DNA from: Sinonovacula constricta
Lineage: Eukaryota > Mollusca > Bivalvia > Cardiida > Solecurtidae
Assembly: GCA_007844125.1 (NCBI GenBank)
Contig: CM017557.1
Location: 59,611,514 to 59,675,513, forward strand
Reading direction: 5' to 3'
Length of the DNA stretch: 64,000 bases
Both the position numbers and the translations under genes were made by a program. This document shows, in pieces, positions 59,266 through 64,000 of the stretch (position 1 is the first letter of the stretch; each line of letters starts with the position of its first letter). The notes beneath the pieces were generated by a model. That model did no database searches and was not told the DNA's origin. It saw nothing but the letters and a program-made list of their open reading frames with translations.

Positions 59266-59405
59266 CACTGATGTCACATTAAAGCAGCATGTCGGCTCGG
59301 GATGTGCAGAACTTTGAGAGCGGGAGAATTAATGCTCTCAGAGATGAACGAGTTTACATACAGAAGAAAACATTCACAAAATGGGCAAATGCCTTCCTGG
59401 AAAAG
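59266..59405 (+). CDS. heavy beta-spectrin (karst/SPTBN5-type), first coding exon, partial gene
   Basis: The acceptor ctctttgcag precedes 23 nt of leader. ATG at 59289 starts 39 codons (117 nt) to the donor AAGgtaagc, phase 0. The peptide opens [20 protein letters not shown], then [26 protein letters not shown] is the signature opening of the first CH domain in the actin-binding region of beta-spectrins and relatives. The very short N-terminus before RINALRDER, and [16 protein letters not shown], fit beta-heavy spectrin better than ordinary beta-spectrin or alpha-actinin. Beta-heavy pairs with alpha-spectrin in the apical membrane skeleton of epithelia. The next exon, expected to continue into the DLADG...LLELI part of CH1, was not found up to 64000, so intron 2 runs past the window. 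Other CH-domain proteins (plectin, dystonin) are less likely. Confidence 0.75.
59271..59282 (+). promoter_or_regulatory. 3-codon upstream ORF in the spectrin leader
   Basis: ATG TCA CAT TAA lies in the same exon as the real start, 6 nt before it. Such a minimal uORF can lower initiation at the next ATG or allow reinitiation. It is not in frame with the main start: the distance from ATG to ATG is 18 nt (in phase), but the TAA closes it. Confidence 0.5.
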
Positions 59406-60198
59406 GTAAGCTTTCTTTCATATCTAGATTCGTTTTTATAATTTGACAATGATATAGAGGCGAGCTTGTCCAAGTGCAGATGATTGGCCTGCTGACAAAA
59501 TAAAGGCCTGAGGCGTTCTGTCCAGCTCTGCATGTATATTATCGTTTATATATATTGTGTTCATCTGGAGTAACATTTTTTCTCAGAAATATTTTTTGTC
59601 TCATTTTTTGTCTTGATATATTACAATGCATGCGCAGCTAAATAATTAACCAGTAAGCAAGGTTGTTTTTGATACTATTTATAGTAACAATCTGTGTAAT
59701 TTATATAATCTTTTGTTTCAATTTGTATAATATTTTTTAACTCCTAAGTTTCTACAGCAGTTCCAAATTGGTAGAAATTTCCATGCAAGGAGCACCTTCT
59801 TTGGTAACTGATTGTAGTCATTTTAGCATTCAAGAATGAAGACTCCAAATATCTAAGTACAATCTCTAAAGCCCACCCCCCATCCCCAAGGTTAGAAATA
59901 TAAATAAACTTTCAACCTTACCACCTCACCCATAGTGATGATAATTGTATAGATGTTTCATTTAGGAAGTCAATAGCTGTACCTAAGGGTCACTTGCTTT
60001 TGAGATGTTGATTTCATGCTTGACACATCATACAATTCTATTATTTTTTCTTATTACTTTCAACTGAATGTATTGTGTCTCCAATGTATTGTGTCTTTGC
60101 ACTAGTTATTCTTTTGTGTATAGGTAAGTTTACATGGCATTTCATTAAAGAACGGATTCACTCTTATGTATTTTAAATATCTCTACTTGGGGGTGACC
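59406..60198. other. intron, nothing recognised
   Basis: No further spectrin exon and no repeat copy recognised. Confidence 0.35.
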
Positions 60199-60472
60199 AG
60201 CCGCAATAGCTCAAGTGGTAGAGTGTCGGCTTGATCGGGAGGTTGCGGATTCAATCCCTGGATGGGTCAAACCAAAGACTTTAAAGTTGGTAGTAGTGGC
60301 TTCCCTCCTAACGCTCGGGGCTATGGGGACAGCATTACTCCTGACTCGTGGGTGGCAGTACAATGAACTGGCCAGGTTCAGTCCCTGGGCCCCACATAGG
60401 TGCCCCTGTGCTAAAATGATAGAAATGTTGCTGCACAGAATCGGCAAAAATATCGGCAAATCCCATCCCATC
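60199..60472 (+). repeat. SINE-C copy, near full length
   Basis: AGCCGCAATAGCTCAAGTGG (A-box), GGATTCAATCCCTGG (B-box-like), then the family body and CGGCAAATCCCATCCC end. Open frames on both strands here are chance. Confidence 0.88.
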
Positions 60473-60721
60473 TACTTGGGGGTATGCTAATGGCTAAGAT
60501 GTAGAGAAGCTGATTTGCCGGCCTCTCATTGGATCAGATCGCCACTTGACCATATTTGCATTGCTGCAATGTATTGAAAAAAACAAAAAACTCAAACAAA
60601 ACAAACGTTTAGCTTCCTTAACTATGTCTTTCAATCAACCTTTAATCTACTTTAATTGTTAATAACACATTTCTATATTCTATAAAATTCTTATTTTCTA
60701 ACATCAAGGATTAGAAACTCC

Positions 60722-61012
60722 TTGGTAGAGCAGTGGCTCCAGGTACTGGAGGCTCCAGGTCCGATCCCGAGCCACGACATACCAAAGTCACTAAAAATAG
60801 TAGTGTTATAGCTTCCTTGCTAGTGCTCAAGCAAATGTAAGGGTAGTTCCACGACTGGTTTGCCCGGTGTCAGCATAAATTGACTCGGCATCATGCCAGA
60901 TGTTCATGGTATGTTACAACGCAGCAAAGGCAGCACTATGTCTGCTTCAAGTGGACACCGTCTCCAGTTAACTGAAATTTAGTTGGTGGAACAATAAACC
61001 CAATAAACATAA
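60722..61012 (+). repeat. SINE-A copy
   Basis: CTTGGTAGAGCAGTGGCTCC, CCACGACATACCAAAGTCAC, the full body and AATAAACCCAATAAACATAA tail. The first ~20 nt of the head are altered. Confidence 0.88.
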
Positions 61013-62905
61013 ACATACTGCTGGAGACTTGGTAACAAAGTGTAGATCCCTATCAGCTGGGAGCTGCCTGATCTGGATCAACATTGTTCTGTCAGTTTGT
61101 ACTAGGCAGAACTAGGATAAACCAAATGAAGTAAAGGTATTTTTACGTTGATCACACATCTCGGAACAATAAATGAAATGTCCTCTATACATTGTCACAT
61201 GATGCAGTCATTATACAGTGGGATGAAGTTTGAAACCATTTTCATGAAAGATAAATTAGGTTGTTACATTGAAATGAGGTTTTCACTCAGCTGGAAACGG
61301 TCTGTTCACTTTTCCCTCACCTGCAATGTTTTAATGGTGGTTTTGATTTGGATGGTCTTCATAGGCAAGCAAAATTGGATGCCTCGAACAAAAATGATTC
61401 AGCTACTAATTATACTCCTTGGAATTTTGTATGGTTATATAACATGGTGTAATTGTATTTTTTGAAATAGTATATGCAGATATTTTGCAGTATTAGGTTC
61501 TGTTTTGTGCATAGCTTGTGGGCTTTGTTGGAAAAGAGGTTTTTGTTACATAAAATTGTTGCCAGTTTTTTTTTCTCTGTATATATTAAGCATGCATACC
61601 AAATAGTTTATAAAAAGAAAGTTGCTGTATTAAAAGTGAAACTGTTTCAGCCATTTCATTTATTAGTTTTTTTTGACAAAAAAACCCTTAAACAATAAAA
61701 AAAGTGGGATAAAAATCTTGAGGGAAGCTGTCAATAAGATTTGTTCTCCTCGTGATTCAATGTATATTCTCCACTTAGTTTGAATCTATTTATTTAAAGT
61801 CATTTGGAAAACATGTTTTTATAACCCTTTACTTGCTGGAGACACCTGTAGTGTGTGGGGTATATTTTATATGAATAGAGTGAATGGTTATCACCATTAC
61901 TGTGTTTAGGCTATAGCGCGCTTTTGCATGATTGTCGCAGAATTCTTAGTGTTGGCACTTATTTTTTAATTGAATGGGTCATTTTGGCAAGCGAATGAAA
62001 GTAAAGAACAAATAAAATGGGAAGAAATACTTCTATTTTTGTATCAGTCAATCAAAAATCTAAGCCTAGCTTGTACACAAACAAGTTTCTGCTAAAAATA
62101 GACCGACTTGGCATTACCTGTTGACCTTAAAACAGCTGTATTGGATTGACTTTATATGCACTAGCGACTTCCGGTATGAACGACAACTCTGTTGTTCAAA
62201 ATTAATAGACGCTTCACATTTAATGATGCGGTATATAAGTAAAGTGCATGGGTGATCCAAAACCTTGTGACGTTTTTTGCGATGTCTAAAAAAAAACATT
62301 TTCGTGAGGTTTTTTCATCTTTTTAAATGACCCACTTATTATAAAATTGGCCCACTAGTTTTCAGAAGTGATGGATAAAATTGGCCCACTGCTTTGAAGT
62401 TCTAGCCTAAACGCTGCCATTACATTAATCTCCATTGACTGGCCAGTATACTGGGTAGAAACAGCACTCGCATACTAAGTAACATGAACAATGCACAGTA
62501 AATCAATTTGTTTAAGAACTAACATCACATGGTCACATTTAGTGTGCGAACCCAGGACACCTGGACCTAGTGTATGTCTTGGCCACTAGATCATAGACAG
62601 TTGCACTCAGGCAGCATGGAATTAACAGTACATGTTAATGAAAACTCTTCTCTTCTACAAAATATATTGATGATTCTGCAACTGTAGAATTAAGTGTGCA
62701 ATTTAAAAATGCTCATGATTGATTTAGACTGATAAAAACATGTTAAAATGAATCTTGCCTATTAAGTCGTCAATTATCCATCAAGGAATGCAGAGCAGTT
62801 TAAAGTGAAGAGTAGCAAGCTCATTGACAAGTGTGCTGTGAACACGTTTATTGGTATTTGATGAATGTAGATATGACTCTGTTCCTGCTGATCATAAATT
62901 GTTTA
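61013..62905. other. intron, nothing recognised
   Basis: 61040-61100 resembles the dispersed fragment at 47.8 kb. Otherwise AT-rich with chance frames only. Confidence 0.3.
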
Positions 62906-62907
62906 CG

Positions 62908-62982
62908 AGACCTGGTAGCGCAATCAGAGCTTCGGCTCCAGGTACGGGAGGCCCCAGGTTCGAACCCGGGCCACGACATAAC
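62908..62982 (+). repeat. SINE-A tRNA-like head only
   Basis: GACCTGGTAGCGCAATCAGA, GCTCCAGGTACGGGAGGCCC, and a perfect B-box GGTTCGAACCC in AGGTTCGAACCCGGGCCACG. It stops at the head-body junction (CACGACATA), so the body is lost. Confidence 0.75.
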
Positions 62983-64000
62983 AGTTATAAAAATTTTTAT
63001 TAAATTATTAAAGTGTGTCAAAGTAAGGAAAATTGGGTAGGGAAAGCAGAGTAAGGGGTGTGTGTGGCGGGGCTGGTGGTGAGAGACAGGTATGTTATGT
63101 GTTAGTGTCCCTCACAGGTAGGCCAGCAGCTAAGTTATTCATTTTCAGCATTATTGTCAGTCAGGTACCAGCAGCTGATAAAACGCTGTGCAGTATATTG
63201 ATCGTTAAAAAAAATTGTATTATTACAAAACCCTTTCTTTACAGAAAATGATAATAAATCTTCATTTTTTCAAGTGGCATGAGTGGCAAGACTTGTATTT
63301 AGGATTTTTATAGAAAAAACAAACAAACTTGCAATAGGTCAAAAGTTTTGTCTGCAGAATAGAGTCATGCCCATTTTTTTTTACTAGATAAGGGTGAAGG
63401 GTCTTTATAGTATATTCAAAGTGGGAGCAAAGTATATAACTAGTTTATTATTTTCATTTAGGGGGTCTAACTATGTTATTCAGAGGTTGTATATGATCAA
63501 ACATCTTGGTTTGGTTTCAGACTAAATTAATATATTGGTGTTTGGTTTATAATGCAACTCTGTGAGATTTCAATAGTTTGCTTTCATTTCTAAAGGACCA
63601 AGCACTTAATTTATTAATGGGCTAAATTTACTTAAGGACTAAATTTTAAAAGGGCTACATTTGCTAAAGAGCTATATTTATTAAACTTACTGAAGGACTT
63701 AATTTACTAAAGGGCTAAACTTTACAATATTTAGAAGTCAGGTATAAGTAATATGTAGAGTCTTGTTTAGTCTGAAAGTCTGTCTCCCAGGCAGACCAAT
63801 AACATGGATATTGATCTTCACTTTGTGCCCCCACTCAACATTCAGCACAGATCGTTATGTGGTGACAGCTGATGCACTCATAATCATAGAGCATTCAACT
63901 TAAACAATGTTAAGTATGTTGATGGGATAGAAAAGAATGGATTTTTCCTTTTACTTCATATTGAACATATTTAGCTAAATGCAGTATGTGCATTGAGCTT
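62983..64000. other. intron/window end, nothing recognised
   Basis: A short degenerate repeat of AAGGGCTAAATTTACTAAAG-type words lies at about 63595-63720. No second spectrin exon seen. Confidence 0.35.

Noticed and set aside
60211..60490. Frames of 86 and 91 residues on both strands
   Set aside because: They lie entirely within a SINE-C copy.
61148..61465. 105-residue frame between SINE-A and the window end
   Set aside because: Not similar to the expected CH-domain continuation of the spectrin and has no recognisable domain; likely chance.

Overview
This is an AT-rich, repeat-dense animal nuclear genome segment with widely spaced, intron-containing genes. Ciliary and apical spectrin genes, three tRNA-derived SINE families, several short inverted-repeat (TIR) elements, and one element with GCTCACCTGA...TCAGGTGAGC ends (a repeat style I associate with bivalve genomes) point to a lophotrochozoan. 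My best guess is a bivalve mollusc; the species is not identifiable from the sequence alone.

Layout. (1) 1-2.7 kb: a complete intronless DHRS1-like short-chain dehydrogenase/reductase (323 aa, + strand) with a poly(A) signal. (2) 2.7-21.7 kb: no supported gene. It holds microsatellites, eight copies of an inverted-terminus element (here MITE-1), three copies of a second one (MITE-2), SINE relics, a pogo/Tigger-like end and an unexplained block of repeated GACTCAA/TTGAGTC motifs. (3) 21.7-37.2 kb: a complete 11-exon gene on + whose spliced product is 532 aa, recognised as basal body-orientation factor 1 (BBOF1/CCDC176). Its proximal promoter has an RFX X-box-like site directly abutting a forkhead site. 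Its introns carry SINEs, a ~290 bp direct duplication and three unrelated minisatellites in one intron. (4) 37.2-42 kb: intergenic, with a MITE-1 copy and a SINE pair in inverted orientation. (5) ~42.05-64 kb: probably the 5' end of a heavy beta-spectrin (karst/SPTBN5-type) gene. A possible non-coding first exon lies near 42.1 kb, and the first coding exon (39 aa, start of the actin-binding CH domain) is at 59.27-59.41 kb. The rest of the gene lies beyond the window. The intervening ~17 kb is full of SINEs, short TIR elements and minisatellites.

The three genes are not an operon and have unrelated jobs: ER-type oxidoreductase, basal body/axoneme coiled coil, and apical membrane skeleton. The most informative points are the composite RFX-forkhead promoter of the ciliary gene, a duplicated splice-acceptor-plus-start-codon segment upstream of the spectrin first coding exon with a 3-codon uORF in the real leader, and a rich set of non-autonomous elements, some with readable target-site duplications and nesting. 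All exon boundaries were read by eye from GT-AG sites and reading frame; no similarity search was run.
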